DNA from: a virus
Direction: 5' to 3' (one strand)
Length of the DNA: 40,553 nucleotides
Virus record (IMG/VR): IMGVR_UViG_3300025012_000653
Span: 1 to 40,553 of that record
The stretch's first letter is position 1. The number at the start of each line of letters is the position of its first letter. A model generated the notes under the pieces. That model made no database searches, was not told the DNA's origin, and saw only the letters and a list, made by a program, of their open reading frames with translations. Positions 1 to 6,528 of the stretch are shown piece by piece. A program made the translations under genes and the position numbers.

Positions 1-647
1 CTGATAACAAGTACTGTCATGATGATTCTCCTTCCCCGCTCTGTGAGCGGAATGTAGTGATTGGAGTCACACTCGATCCACTTGGTGACCAAGCGCTCGA
101 CCGGGTAGACCACCGATTTAAACTCCTTCTTGAACTGCTCATGCGGGACCCGCACCAGGTCCCTGGCCTGGTCCCTGATTCCCACCAGCGTTGCCCCGTC
201 ACTGCCGGAGCAGATGTGTATGTAGATGCTCTGGTTGAAGTCCTTAACCACCCTCAGGGCCAGCCTGAGCTCCAGCATCCTGGGGCCCAGCTTTGAGTCG
301 CGCGGCCAGAAGTTGAGCCGCCCGTTGATCAACATGTCCCAGGCGTCGGCCGCATACTCTCCGCAGCCGGGGAGCGATGCCACCTCTGCCCGGGTCTGGG
401 GGTCGGTGGTCTGCAGGATCTTGCTCAGCTGCCTGAGATGCTTTGCGCGATTGATCAGACCCAGGGGCGCTATAAGCTGCTCCAGACTGTCGTCCGCTGC
501 GGCGAGCTTGGAAGCATCGGGCCAACGGTTGAACAGCTCTTGAAGCACGAGCTCCGACTGTTGACCCTGCGTCCTGTTCAGTAGAATGCAGCACACTAAA
601 ACCTTCCAGGGGTCTTTACCCCCCAATTGCTCTTGGGTCAGCCGCAT
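1..647 (-). CDS. HhH-GPD base-excision DNA glycosylase, MBD4-like, with extra C-terminal domain (partial at window edge)
   Basis: Predicted to remove damaged or mismatched bases from DNA. The frame is open from ATG 647 to the window edge (at least 215 aa), so the C-terminus is missing. Residues 11-128 look like the helix-hairpin-helix GPD fold of MBD4/EndoIII enzymes: DPWKVLVCCILLNRT at 12-26, the hairpin LPGCGEYAADAW at 92-103, and WPRDSK at 114-119, whose Asp117 matches the position of the catalytic Asp of MBD4 (PEDHK). No Fe-S cysteine cluster follows. MBD4-type domains usually end near that Asp, yet about 90 more residues follow, so this may be a fusion. An AGGATTGGAG leader motif and promoter lie upstream. 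The family call is by pattern; the substrate is unknown. Confidence 0.72.
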   Translation of the reverse strand, partial: MRLTQEQLGGKDPWKVLVCCILLNRTQGQQSELVLQELFNRWPDASKLAAADDSLEQLIAPLGLINRAKHLRQLSKILQTTDPQTRAEVASLPGCGEYAADAWDMLINGRLNFWPRDSKLGPRMLELRLALRVVKDFNQSIYIHICSGSDGATLVGIRDQARDLVRVPHEQFKKEFKSVVYPVERLVTKWIECDSNHYIPLTERGRRIIMTVLVI

Positions 648-675
648 GTAAATTCTCCAATCCTGATGCACTGCA

Positions 676-704
676 ATAGTATCACGGTCCGGTGATGCTG
701 TAAA
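676..704 (-). promoter_or_regulatory. Sigma70-like promoter P1
   Basis: The minus strand shows -35 TTTACA (699-704), a 17-nt spacer and -10 TACTAT (676-681), with TGA before the -10 (TGn extended -10). ATCAC/GTGAT arms form a small inverted repeat in the spacer. It would drive the MBD4-like glycosylase gene. Confidence 0.75.
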
Positions 705-715
705 GTGAAAACTTG

Positions 716-925
716 TCAATAATCTCCGTCGCAGAGAATTACCACGCCCTCTTCGGTGGTCTTGACCGGCTTCATGTCATCGACCCTGGCCGTGGGCTCA
801 AGGCCCATCTCGACCAGCTCCTCGTTGAGCAACTCAGCAGCACGGGTGGCATTTGCGGCCACCACTACGGCGGCTGTCCCTACGGGCCACAGGCCCTTGA
901 ACTGATTGTTGGTCCACACTTTCAC
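716..925 (-). CDS. Small hypothetical protein
   Basis: A 69-aa protein starting at GTG 925, whose first bases overlap the stop of the endonuclease V-like gene (GTGA), so the two are probably translationally coupled. A GGGGGT Shine-Dalgarno lies 7 nt upstream. The sequence has an alternating Ala/Val core (VGTAAVVVAANATRAAELL) and an acidic C-terminus, suggesting a small globular alpha/beta protein. No family was recognised. It lies between two DNA-repair genes, so a role in repair or host takeover is possible, but only from position. Confidence 0.6.
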   Translation of the reverse strand: MKVWTNNQFKGLWPVGTAAVVVAANATRAAELLNEELVEMGLEPTARVDDMKPVKTTEEGVVILCDGDY

Positions 926-1266
926 TGGGCACCCCCGCTGATCAGACTCCGGCACTCGGGGCACCGGTTGGCCAACAGGTCCAGCGAACCGTCGATGTTG
1001 ACCCGGTAGCTCCTGTGGTGGGGCGGCAGGTACGAGAAGTCCGGCTGCTCCAGCGGTGAGCCGTGATTCATGCCACGGTTAAGCATCTCGGCTGCGAGCT
1101 GGTCGTGACGGCTCTTGTACGACTCGGGCTCCATTGCGTTGCCCTCGATCCGCCCGGTAACCGCGTGCTGCTTGACCCAGTTGTGCATGAATTTATGCAA
1201 CTCCCCGTGTTCGCCGAGCAGGTGCTTGCGGCACATGATCTTGGGGTCCACCATCCACATTCTCAT
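922..1266 (-). CDS. Pyrimidine-dimer DNA glycosylase / endonuclease V-like (DenV family)
   Basis: A 114-aa protein resembling the phage pyrimidine-dimer glycosylase family, which excises UV photoproducts and nicks the abasic site. KHLLGEHGELHKF at residues 14-26 matches the QHLMAEYRELPR region of T4 endonuclease V, so Glu22 is the likely equivalent of catalytic Glu23. The C-terminus carries CPECRSL, absent from T4. Position 2 is Arg, not Thr: the T4 nucleophile is the alpha-amine of Thr2, whereas Met followed by Arg is normally not trimmed, so Met1 may supply the amine. Start ATG 1266 is chosen for the GGGAGG site upstream; an in-frame ATG at 1302 would translate the leader element. Confidence 0.75.
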   Translation of the reverse strand: MRMWMVDPKIMCRKHLLGEHGELHKFMHNWVKQHAVTGRIEGNAMEPESYKSRHDQLAAEMLNRGMNHGSPLEQPDFSYLPPHHRSYRVNIDGSLDLLANRCPECRSLISGGAQ

Positions 1267-1281
1267 CGTTGATCCTCCCTT

Positions 1282-1292
1282 CCTGTAATCCT
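1282..1292 (-). promoter_or_regulatory. AGGATTANAGG leader element
   Basis: AGGATTACAGG, 15 nt before the start of the endonuclease V-like gene and 9 nt past the P2 -10 box. Confidence 0.6.
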
Positions 1293-1301
1293 GTTTTGTC
1301 A

Positions 1302-1330
1302 TCTATACCACGGAACTCACCTGCTGTAAA
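1302..1330 (-). promoter_or_regulatory. Sigma70-like promoter P2
   Basis: -35 TTTACA (1325-1330), 17-nt spacer, -10 TATAGA (1302-1307) preceded by TGG, fitting an extended -10. It lies just after the stop of the 55-aa gene and drives the endonuclease V-like gene and those beyond. Confidence 0.75.
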
Positions 1331-1333
1331 CAC

Positions 1334-1501
1334 CTATTCTTTAGTTTGACTGGGCAGAGTGACCTTATAGACATCACCGCCTGGGGTGGGAAAGGTGCTG
1401 CCTGTACACCACTTCCAACCCCTTTCAGTTTTGACCCAATGACCGCCACCCACAGAATATGCTTTTGTACCTATAGGGTATTCATCCCAAGGCTTAAACA
1501 T
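1334..1501 (-). CDS. Small conserved-type phage protein
   Basis: A 55-aa protein found by translating the gap; the ATG at 1501 has a near-ideal AAGGAG site 5 nt upstream. It is rich in Gly, Trp and Lys (VGGGHWVKTERGWKWC at residues 17-32, then FPTPGGD), suggesting a small beta-rich fold. It resembles short early proteins of other phages but carries no function I can name. It sits 47 nt downstream of the DUF932 gene and its end abuts promoter P2. Confidence 0.75.
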   Translation of the reverse strand: MFKPWDEYPIGTKAYSVGGGHWVKTERGWKWCTGSTFPTPGGDVYKVTLPSQTKE

Positions 1502-1548
1502 GAGAACTCCTTCCGCGTGCGTCGGATGCGCGGCCCCCGTTGATTTAT

Positions 1549-2553
1549 CTATGCTGCCAGCTTCAGAGCCTCATCCCAGGCCCGCTGCTTCACGTTGGCC
1601 ATGGTCCCAAACCAGGCATTGTCCAGCCGATTGTCGGCGGTGCGTGTCTTGCGCTTGTGATCAGCGAACTGAGTGATGGAATTTACGAGGCCCCAGGCGG
1701 TACCGTCGGCAGACTTCAGATCCGACCCCATACCAGCGCCCTTGTACAGCTCGAAGCACGTCTTGATGGTCTTGGCATCCTGGGCTGCGAGCAGCTCATC
1801 CGAGATGTCCTGGTCGTCGGCAACCTTACCGAACACCCGCACCAGCCACTCCATGGCCTCCCTGTCTGACACCTTCCGCTTGGCCAGCTCGTTGGCGTGG
1901 TCAATGAACGTGCCGAATGAGCTTGCGGCCAGCCCCAGCTCGGCCTTGACCTCGGCCGGGTTGAACTGGCGGCTGTGGGGGATCTTGAGATAGCGGCGAG
2001 CATGCCCGGACTCAGCGTCGTGCACTGCCATATTCAAAGTATTGTTACAAACGGTACGAATAGACGTGAACATGGCCGTCGTGGCCAGAGTACCGTCGCA
2101 CGCGGTGGCGAGCAGCAGGTATCCGTCGATCCGGTCTTGACCCATGATGCGGGCCGACTCTCCGATCTCGGCCAGGGCCCAATACTTCTTCCCGGCGAAC
2201 AGGACCCCGGCGGTGTTCATTTTGAAGCCGGCAGTATCGACCAGGCTCGTGAAGAAGTCCAGCACCTCGGCGGGCTGCACGACCTTGTATCCGTCTGACA
2301 CGATGCTCAGCGGGAGCTGGTTATCGCCCCGCCGCAGGATCTGGCGGCCGTTGAAGGAGCGGAGCAGACCCTCAGCATCCATATAGAGGACTGGGGCCGA
2401 CTCGATCGAGAAGTCCATCCCAGCGGCCGTGGCCCACTCGGTGAGGGGTGCCCCGGGCTGGAGCTGTTGGCCGAGGCCATGCCACGGGGTCTGACCGGTA
2501 AAGGCGATGGGGTTGATGCCGCGCTGCTCGTCAAAGATAATCTCGTGACTCAT
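1549..2553 (-). CDS. DUF932 phage/plasmid-like protein
   Basis: A 334-aa protein of the DUF932 type (phage/plasmid-like family), common on phages and conjugative elements; its molecular role is not established. Typical signatures are TPWHGLG near residue 25, the central SDGYKVVQPAEVLDFF block, CDGTLATTAMFTSIRTVCNNTL in the middle, and a helical C-terminus. Start ATG 2553 follows GGAGGATTACAAA, which both supplies the Shine-Dalgarno and matches part of the leader element. An ATG five codons upstream is less likely. It is the largest gene in this stretch of small early genes and probably acts in DNA metabolism or host takeover. Confidence 0.85.
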   Translation of the reverse strand: MSHEIIFDEQRGINPIAFTGQTPWHGLGQQLQPGAPLTEWATAAGMDFSIESAPVLYMDAEGLLRSFNGRQILRRGDNQLPLSIVSDGYKVVQPAEVLDFFTSLVDTAGFKMNTAGVLFAGKKYWALAEIGESARIMGQDRIDGYLLLATACDGTLATTAMFTSIRTVCNNTLNMAVHDAESGHARRYLKIPHSRQFNPAEVKAELGLAASSFGTFIDHANELAKRKVSDREAMEWLVRVFGKVADDQDISDELLAAQDAKTIKTCFELYKGAGMGSDLKSADGTAWGLVNSITQFADHKRKTRTADNRLDNAWFGTMANVKQRAWDEALKLAA

Positions 2554-2557
2554 TTTG

Positions 2558-2564
2558 TAATCCT
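2558..2564 (-). promoter_or_regulatory. Variant leader element
   Basis: AGGATTA followed by CAAA rather than NAGG, 4 nt before the DUF932 start; it doubles as the ribosome binding site. Confidence 0.45.
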
Positions 2565-2579
2565 CCAATTTCTGTGGTT

Positions 2580-2774
2580 TTACTTCTGAGTAATAAAAAG
2601 CTCTTCGAATCGCTCAACCGACATTGTACTTTCAGGCTCATCTGAAATGGTATCGGAGCCTGTGATAAAGTATTTCACTCTAATAATCGAATTGCCCAAA
2701 AAGTCGGCTGACCGTTTAAATTTTACCCTAACGTCAGAAAATGCAACATGAACGGCTGTGCCAGTCTTTTTCAT
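2580..2774 (-). CDS. Small hypothetical protein
   Basis: A 64-aa protein starting at ATG 2774, with a basic N-terminal half (MKKTGTAVHVAFSDVRVKFK) and an acidic C-terminus. Its beta-like alternation suggests a small soluble domain. It has no Cys cluster or membrane segment and no recognised family. The codon use is more AT-rich than the helicase genes. A full AGGATTANAGG element lies 8 nt upstream and two hairpins precede that. Confidence 0.65.
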   Translation of the reverse strand: MKKTGTAVHVAFSDVRVKFKRSADFLGNSIIRVKYFITGSDTISDEPESTMSVERFEELFITQK

Positions 2775-2782
2775 ATGTCAAC

Positions 2783-2793
2783 CCTCTAATCCT
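2783..2793 (-). promoter_or_regulatory. AGGATTANAGG leader element
   Basis: AGGATTAGAGG, 8 nt before the ATG at 2774; no promoter was recognised directly upstream. Confidence 0.6.
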
Positions 2794-2818
2794 GTGTATT
2801 TTGTTCGGTTATCCCAGG

Positions 2819-2854
2819 ACCCGCCGGAGCGGGTTTCGGCCGGGTACCACCCGG
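2819..2854 (-). terminator. Tandem GC-rich hairpins (possible terminator or 3'-end stabiliser)
   Basis: Two adjacent inverted repeats: CCGGGT/ACCCGG (2840-2854, 3-nt loop) beginning 8 nt after the stop of the 70-aa gene, and ACCCGC/GCGGGT with a TCCG tetraloop (2819-2834). No U-tract follows either, so ordinary intrinsic termination is doubtful. Confidence 0.45.
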
Positions 2855-2861
2855 CGGCTCG

Positions 2862-3074
2862 TCAGCTGGGCTTGCTCGTCTTGGTCATGTCAATGACCGT
2901 ATATCCGAGTTGCCTCATAGACTTGGCTACCTTCTGAGCCTGATTGTAGGTCATATTGTCCGTGATGTAGTTTAACGGAAACGCAGCCCTGATATAATAC
3001 TTTTTAGAATCTAGGCTGTTGGCATCTTTTTTAAGCTGATATGTTACGTCGTCGATGTTTAGATTCGTTGCCAT
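2862..3074 (-). CDS. Small hypothetical protein
   Basis: A 70-aa protein starting at ATG 3074 with promoter P3 upstream and a leader element 10 nt before the start. It is Asn/Lys/Tyr-rich (NYITDNMTYNQAQKVAKSM in the middle, ending QLGYTVIDMTKTSKPS) and clearly more AT-rich than its neighbours, suggesting recent acquisition. The NQAQKVAKSMRQLGYTV segment reads as a helix followed by a strand. No family was recognised. As the first gene after a promoter it may be a strongly expressed early protein. Confidence 0.7.
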   Translation of the reverse strand: MATNLNIDDVTYQLKKDANSLDSKKYYIRAAFPLNYITDNMTYNQAQKVAKSMRQLGYTVIDMTKTSKPS

Positions 3075-3084
3075 GGTCTCAAGT

Positions 3085-3095
3085 CCTATAATCCT
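3085..3095 (-). promoter_or_regulatory. AGGATTANAGG leader element
   Basis: AGGATTATAGG between P3 and the 70-aa gene, 10 nt before its ATG. Confidence 0.6.
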
Positions 3096-3117
3096 GTGTG
3101 ATGTTCAACTTGAGTCA

Positions 3118-3146
3118 AATATATCACGACACGATCATCATGTAAA
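3118..3146 (-). promoter_or_regulatory. Sigma70-like promoter P3
   Basis: -35 TTTACA (3141-3146), 17-nt spacer, -10 TATATT (3118-3123) preceded by TGA. The upstream flank is AT-rich (AAAAGTGTTTACA), as at the promoter near 6020. Confidence 0.78.
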
Positions 3147-3188
3147 CACTTTTCTCAAATTATTTTCATATTTTTCAAAATAATTTGA

Positions 3189-3350
3189 TCAGTCAGCCAT
3201 GACCCTGTTCCAGATCCCGATGGCTCGCTCCGGGTCGCGGTAGTTCCCGGTGCACATTCCGCAGTCGCACCTTACGTAGAAGAACTGGCCGTTAATAACA
3301 CATTCAAGCTGAACAATGTTTCCGCATCGACAGGGGACTGGGAGGATCAT
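3189..3350 (-). CDS. Lar-like restriction-alleviation zinc-finger candidate
   Basis: A 53-aa protein; ATG 3350 overlaps the upstream stop (ATGA) and has GGAGG 6 nt before it. Cysteines at 7, 9, 17, 28, 30 and 33 with a C-terminal AIGIWNR block resemble the Lar/zinc-ribbon restriction-alleviation family (CP.CG ... V.C..CG ... A...WN), whose founding member modulates type I restriction-modification in E. coli. The spacing is not the standard CxxC, so metal binding is likely but the Lar function is tentative. It ends 43 nt before promoter P3. Confidence 0.65.
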   Translation of the reverse strand: MILPVPCRCGNIVQLECVINGQFFYVRCDCGMCTGNYRDPERAIGIWNRVMAD

Positions 3351-3676
3351 TGGCAACCTCCGTTCCACGATCTCTCTGGATCTGCGTCCCAGTAGCAGAA
3401 GTCGAGAAATGAATCGAACATGTCTCCATATTCGATAAATCTCAAATACCGTGCTTGCGAGCGCCCGGGCTTTCTGACCTTTCCCATTTCATCCAGATAT
3501 TCAATATTGTGCGTCGGATGGTAATTGTTCACGTTTCCGGGCTTATCACAGTCCAGTAAAATGCCGATGTAATTACCGCGATCCGCTGCTATCACTCCCG
3601 GCTTTCCGTATGCTATCACTCGGCGACCAATGCAGGCCGGAACTCCATAATAGTCTCTGACATATTGACAACTCAC
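3347..3676 (-). CDS. Conserved phage protein with SH3-like signature
   Basis: A 109-aa protein starting at GTG 3676 with GGAGG 6 nt upstream. The N-terminal YYGVPACIGRRVIAYGKPG, then ADRGNYIGILLD and HPTHNIEYLDEMGKVR, match a small family seen in many tailed phages that reads like a KOW/SH3-type barrel; its function is not known to me. The C-terminal part is aromatic and acidic (FLDFCYWDADPE). It sits in a run of tiny overlapping genes and overlaps the Lar-like gene, so the two are probably co-translated. Confidence 0.75.
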   Translation of the reverse strand: MSCQYVRDYYGVPACIGRRVIAYGKPGVIAADRGNYIGILLDCDKPGNVNNYHPTHNIEYLDEMGKVRKPGRSQARYLRFIEYGDMFDSFLDFCYWDADPERSWNGGCQ

Positions 3677-3789
3677 TTCTCACCTCCCCCAGCCAGCGTG
3701 GCCAGAATCACGAACACGCCGCCGATGGCCAACGCGATGATGATTACCAGTCGGAGTGCGGATTTTATGAACCAGAAAAGCAGCCTCAC
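3673..3789 (-). CDS. Small single-TM membrane protein
   Basis: A 38-aa protein found in the gap; GTG 3789 overlaps the preceding stop (GTGA) with GGAGG 6 nt upstream. Residues 12-33 form one hydrophobic segment (LRLVIIIALAIGGVFVILA) after a basic start, predicting an inner-membrane protein with the N-terminus inside. No family was recognised; superinfection exclusion or membrane modulation is possible but unsupported. Confidence 0.65.
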   Translation of the reverse strand: MRLLFWFIKSALRLVIIIALAIGGVFVILATLAGGGEK

Positions 3790-3941
3790 ACGTCACCTCC
3801 CAAGTCATGCTCCGCAAGCCGCTCCTCATCCTCAAGCAGGGCCCTCTGGAACATCCGCATGGTTTGCTGCCAGAATAGCATCTGATACGACTTCTGCTGA
3901 GCACGCTCGGTGTCGAATAGCTCGTTGAGTGATTTGGCCAC
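3786..3941 (-). CDS. Small alpha-helical hypothetical protein
   Basis: A 51-aa protein starting at GTG 3941, with GGGAGG about 7 nt upstream overlapping the end of the previous gene. It appears wholly helical (KSYQMLFWQQTMRMFQRALL in the centre, then a strongly acidic EDEERLAEHD). No Cys or membrane segment. It is coupled by overlap to the single-TM gene downstream. No family recognised. Confidence 0.62.
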   Translation of the reverse strand: MAKSLNELFDTERAQQKSYQMLFWQQTMRMFQRALLEDEERLAEHDLGGDV

Positions 3942-3943
3942 AG

Positions 3944-4159
3944 CTATACCTCCCTCAAGATTATAACTTCAGTGACCACTGCATCGGCGGGGTCAATTAC
4001 ATAATTGCACACTGAGGTGTGCTCGGTGCTATTCCCCAACTCAGCTGCTGCATCGTAGCTGGTTCTGACCCAGAATCTGTCGTGGGCTTTAAACGGATGA
4101 CCGATATTGACATCAGTAAATGGGATCCTTTTATCGGTACTGATAAGAGTTATTTTCAT
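3944..4159 (-). CDS. Small conserved-type phage protein
   Basis: A 71-aa protein with ATG 4159 directly after the stop of the 35-aa membrane gene (TAAATG). The pattern PFTDVNIGHPFKAHDRFWVRTS followed by a VCNYVIDPADAVVTEV block resembles short beta-barrel proteins found in many phages, where 'function unknown' is the rule. It is part of the tiny-gene operon downstream of the first UvrD-like helicase. Confidence 0.68.
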   Translation of the reverse strand: MKITLISTDKRIPFTDVNIGHPFKAHDRFWVRTSYDAAAELGNSTEHTSVCNYVIDPADAVVTEVIILREV

Positions 4160-4267
4160 TTAGCTTCTCATCCCATACCAAAACCCAACTATATATCCCG
4201 CAACCCACCCGAATCCTAATCCTATTGAAAACCAGAACAGTTTGTCAATAAATTCATGAGCTTCCAT
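4160..4267 (-). CDS. Small single-TM membrane protein
   Basis: A 35-aa protein in the gap after the helicase; ATG 4267 has GGAG 7 nt upstream. Residues 11-30 form a Gly/aromatic-rich membrane segment (FWFSIGLGFGWVAGYIVGFW). The gene fits exactly between the helicase stop (4269) and the next ATG (4159), which supports it being real. Function unknown. Confidence 0.68.
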   Translation of the reverse strand: MEAHEFIDKLFWFSIGLGFGWVAGYIVGFWYGMRS

Positions 4268-4268
4268 A

Positions 4269-5759
4269 TCACTTCTCCTTCGGCGGAGCCGGAACAAGGT
4301 ACAGCTCAGACATTGCCCGGGTCGCCGCCACGTAGTTGAGGTTCAGCTCACACTGCTTCTCCCAGTCCTTGCGGAGCCACTTCGGCTCGCCCATCTGGAG
4401 CCAGAACACCCGGGACCACTCCCTCCCCTTGCTCTTGTGTACGGATGAGAGGAGGATCACGTTGCCCTTGACATCGTCCCCGAACAGCTTGTCGATCTCG
4501 CCGCACAGCGCCTCGACCACGTTGCTCACGTTCGGGTTGATCCTGGTGACCCGCTCGACCAGCAGACCCAGACAGCGGGCCTTGTCCTCGACCGCCACGG
4601 CCAGGCTCTCCTTCTGGCGGATACGGAGCTTGGTCGACTCCTTCTCACGCCAATCGTCCAGCTTGTCCAGGAACTTGTCGACCGACTTGACCTTCCAGCG
4701 GCGGGCCAGAGCCTTGAGCCCGTTGCCAATATCGCGACCCTCGATCTTGGCCGGGATCCCGTCCGATATGAACTTGTATGCCATGCCGATGATCGGCGCG
4801 TTGAAGCGGCACAGGATGGCGTCACCGGGCTTGACCACGGGGTACAGGTCCTCATGCTTGCCCAGACTCATCACCAGACCGTCCTTGGCGTCCGGGTGAC
4901 TCTCGATGTGGTTGACCCAGGTGCGAGCCAGCTCGGTGACCTTCTTCGGGCAGCGGTAGCTGACCGTAAGCGGGATGCGGGATGCTGACACCGCTGAGGC
5001 GATCAGCTCAAGGGCGTCCGAGTCAGCACCCGTGAAGCCGTATATGGCCTGGTGGGGGTCTCCCACCGCGACCAGGCGCCCGCCGCGCTTGAGCATGAGC
5101 AGCGCCAGGGCCCTGCGGGTGGCGTTGGTGTCCTGGGCCTCGTCTATCAGTACCCAGTCATACTCCTTGACCGGCTTGGACTTGTTCAGCAGGGGCAGAT
5201 AGATCATGTCATCGAAGTCGACCACGCCCGTCATCGAGTTGCTCTTGAAGAGGGTCTTGCGGGCCAGGTCGATGACCCGATCCTCCTGGTCATGGCACTC
5301 GACCGAGAAGTGGTCGATCAGATCGTACCAGTCATCATCAGTCCCCGGGACCAGGATCCCGAATCCGGCCTGCTTGGCAAAGCTCACCAGGTCACACACC
5401 GGGCCCCTGAAGTCTGCCTGCTCCTCTGGGGTCACCGCCGAGAAGGCGTTGAACAGCTTGTTCCCATCCACCTGCACGTTCCGCTGGGATCTGCGCCAGA
5501 TGGCGAACCCGGCCGAGTGCATGGTGGACACGTTAAGGGAGCACGTGAGCTTGAGGCCATTGGTCTTGTTCTGGATCTCTTCGGCGATCTTCTTGTTGTA
5601 GGCTCCGAAGAACACGTCACCGTTCATGCGGATCAGGCCCTGGATCAGCGTGGTGGTCTTGCCGCTACCGGCTACCGCCTCCAGAAGGGCTGAGCCCTTG
5701 CCATTCTCGATCCAGTTAAAATACTGAGCTTGCTGGGGGCTGGGCTTGAAGGTGCTCAT
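4269..5759 (-). CDS. UvrD/Rep-like SF1 DNA helicase
   Basis: A 496-aa ATP-dependent helicase, presumably 3'-5', for phage replication or recombination. Visible motifs: Walker A AVAGSGKTT (28-36), motif II VLIDEAQD (203-210), motif III VAVGDPHQAIYGFTGA (230-245), motif IV region SYRCP (about 269), motif V VHKSKGREW (about 441) and motif VI NYVAATRA (about 477). It is shorter than bacterial UvrD (about 700 aa), so the accessory 1B/2B subdomains are reduced. ATG 5759 overlaps the stop of the RMF-like gene (ATGA), with GGAGG 7 nt upstream. A second, divergent SF1 helicase lies at 7946-9361. Confidence 0.93.
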   Translation of the reverse strand: MSTFKPSPQQAQYFNWIENGKGSALLEAVAGSGKTTTLIQGLIRMNGDVFFGAYNKKIAEEIQNKTNGLKLTCSLNVSTMHSAGFAIWRRSQRNVQVDGNKLFNAFSAVTPEEQADFRGPVCDLVSFAKQAGFGILVPGTDDDWYDLIDHFSVECHDQEDRVIDLARKTLFKSNSMTGVVDFDDMIYLPLLNKSKPVKEYDWVLIDEAQDTNATRRALALLMLKRGGRLVAVGDPHQAIYGFTGADSDALELIASAVSASRIPLTVSYRCPKKVTELARTWVNHIESHPDAKDGLVMSLGKHEDLYPVVKPGDAILCRFNAPIIGMAYKFISDGIPAKIEGRDIGNGLKALARRWKVKSVDKFLDKLDDWREKESTKLRIRQKESLAVAVEDKARCLGLLVERVTRINPNVSNVVEALCGEIDKLFGDDVKGNVILLSSVHKSKGREWSRVFWLQMGEPKWLRKDWEKQCELNLNYVAATRAMSELYLVPAPPKEK

Positions 5760-5947
5760 TCGGATACCTCCAGAAGGTCTGCAACGGGATCTTCGCGGTC
5801 AACCGAATCAAAGCCTTTTGCCCACTCGCGATAGAGATAGCAGTCGTTATACGGATTGGCCATAATGCTTTTACCTTCCCAAGCAGCCTTGCGCCCCGCC
5901 CGGAATGCGATGGATGTCGAAACCTGCTCACCGATTGACTTTTTCAT
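5756..5947 (-). CDS. RMF/CrpP-like ribosome-modulation-factor-type protein
   Basis: A 63-aa protein. The core (residues 14-46) reads AFRAGRKAAWEGKS then ANPY then EWAKGFD, matching the layout of ribosome modulation factor (RGYQAGIAGRSKE, CPYQ, QWLGGW), which dimerises 70S ribosomes into inactive 100S particles. Phage and plasmid proteins of this shape (CrpP-like) are known. Here it may bind ribosomes or have been repurposed. It is first in the transcript from promoter P4, follows a leader element with GGAGG, and overlaps the helicase start. Assignment is by motif only. Confidence 0.65.
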   Translation of the reverse strand: MKKSIGEQVSTSIAFRAGRKAAWEGKSIMANPYNDCYLYREWAKGFDSVDREDPVADLLEVSE

Positions 5948-5953
5948 AATCTT

Positions 5954-5965
5954 CCTCCTAATCCT
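5954..5965 (-). promoter_or_regulatory. Variant leader element with ribosome binding site
   Basis: AGGATTAGGAGG, 6 nt before the RMF-like ATG; here the element and a perfect GGAGG Shine-Dalgarno are merged. Confidence 0.55.
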
Positions 5966-5981
5966 GTATTCCTGAAATCAA

Positions 5982-6024
5982 TTCCCGTTGAGTATGTTTT
6001 ATCACATATTCAACGGGAAGTAAA
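5982..6024 (-). promoter_or_regulatory. Promoter P4 with 15-nt inverted-repeat operator
   Basis: -35 TTTACT (6019-6024), 17-nt spacer, -10 TAAAAC (5996-6001) with a TGA extension. Arms TTCCCGTTGAATATG (6005-6019) and CATACTCAACGGGAA (5982-5996) form an inverted repeat with one mismatch, covering the spacer, -10 and start region. The layout suits a dimeric repressor, or a hairpin at the 5' end of the transcript. Confidence 0.72.
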
Positions 6025-6029
6025 CACTT

Positions 6030-6500
6030 TTATTTGAGAAATTTCAAAAAATTTCTCATCTGCTCCACCACGCCACCCACGGTACCGGTGAACGTCACGG
6101 TCATGACAGATCCTTCATCCTTGGGCGCGGTCGGTGGGGTCACTGCTCTTGACCGGGGTGCTCGCGCTGCCCTGCTCAGCGGCTCTGAGAACGGACGTTT
6201 CTGGGTGTGCTCGACCCAGCGGGTAATGGCATTGTTCCAGATGTTGCGGATACCCTGGGCCTCGATCTCCAGCTTGAGCACCGAGGGGGAGTTGTACATG
6301 ACTGCGGCCTTGCCGAGCAGCTGTCCGTCGATCGGGTTGACCCACTTCCGCTCGTCCTTTGGCCCGTCCAGTCTGCGGTATGCCTCGATGAACATCGTCT
6401 TGGCGTCGAGCCTCGTCTGAATGTCCTTGATGGTCAGCTTGCCCTCCGCGCCCGTGTTCACCGCGATCTTGTACTTCCCACTGTTGATCAAGATCCTCAT
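6030..6500 (-). CDS. Hypothetical early protein
   Basis: A 156-aa protein; ATG 6500 has GGAGG 7 nt upstream, with promoter P5 and a leader element above. The N-terminal half (MRILINSGKYKIAVNTG, then NPIDGQLLGKAAVMYNSP) looks globular. Residues about 105-135 are a basic, Pro/Ala-rich linker (RAARAPRSRAVTPPTAPK), and a short hydrophobic tail follows. No family was recognised. The basic linker is compatible with nucleic-acid binding, an inference from composition only. It ends just before promoter P4. Confidence 0.65.
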   Translation of the reverse strand: MRILINSGKYKIAVNTGAEGKLTIKDIQTRLDAKTMFIEAYRRLDGPKDERKWVNPIDGQLLGKAAVMYNSPSVLKLEIEAQGIRNIWNNAITRWVEHTQKRPFSEPLSRAARAPRSRAVTPPTAPKDEGSVMTVTFTGTVGGVVEQMRNFLKFLK

Positions 6501-6509
6501 TCCACACCT

Positions 6510-6520
6510 CCTGTAATCCT
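6510..6520 (-). promoter_or_regulatory. AGGATTANAGG leader element
   Basis: AGGATTACAGG followed directly by AGG, 9 nt before the ATG at 6500. Confidence 0.6.
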
Positions 6521-6528
6521 TAATAGTA

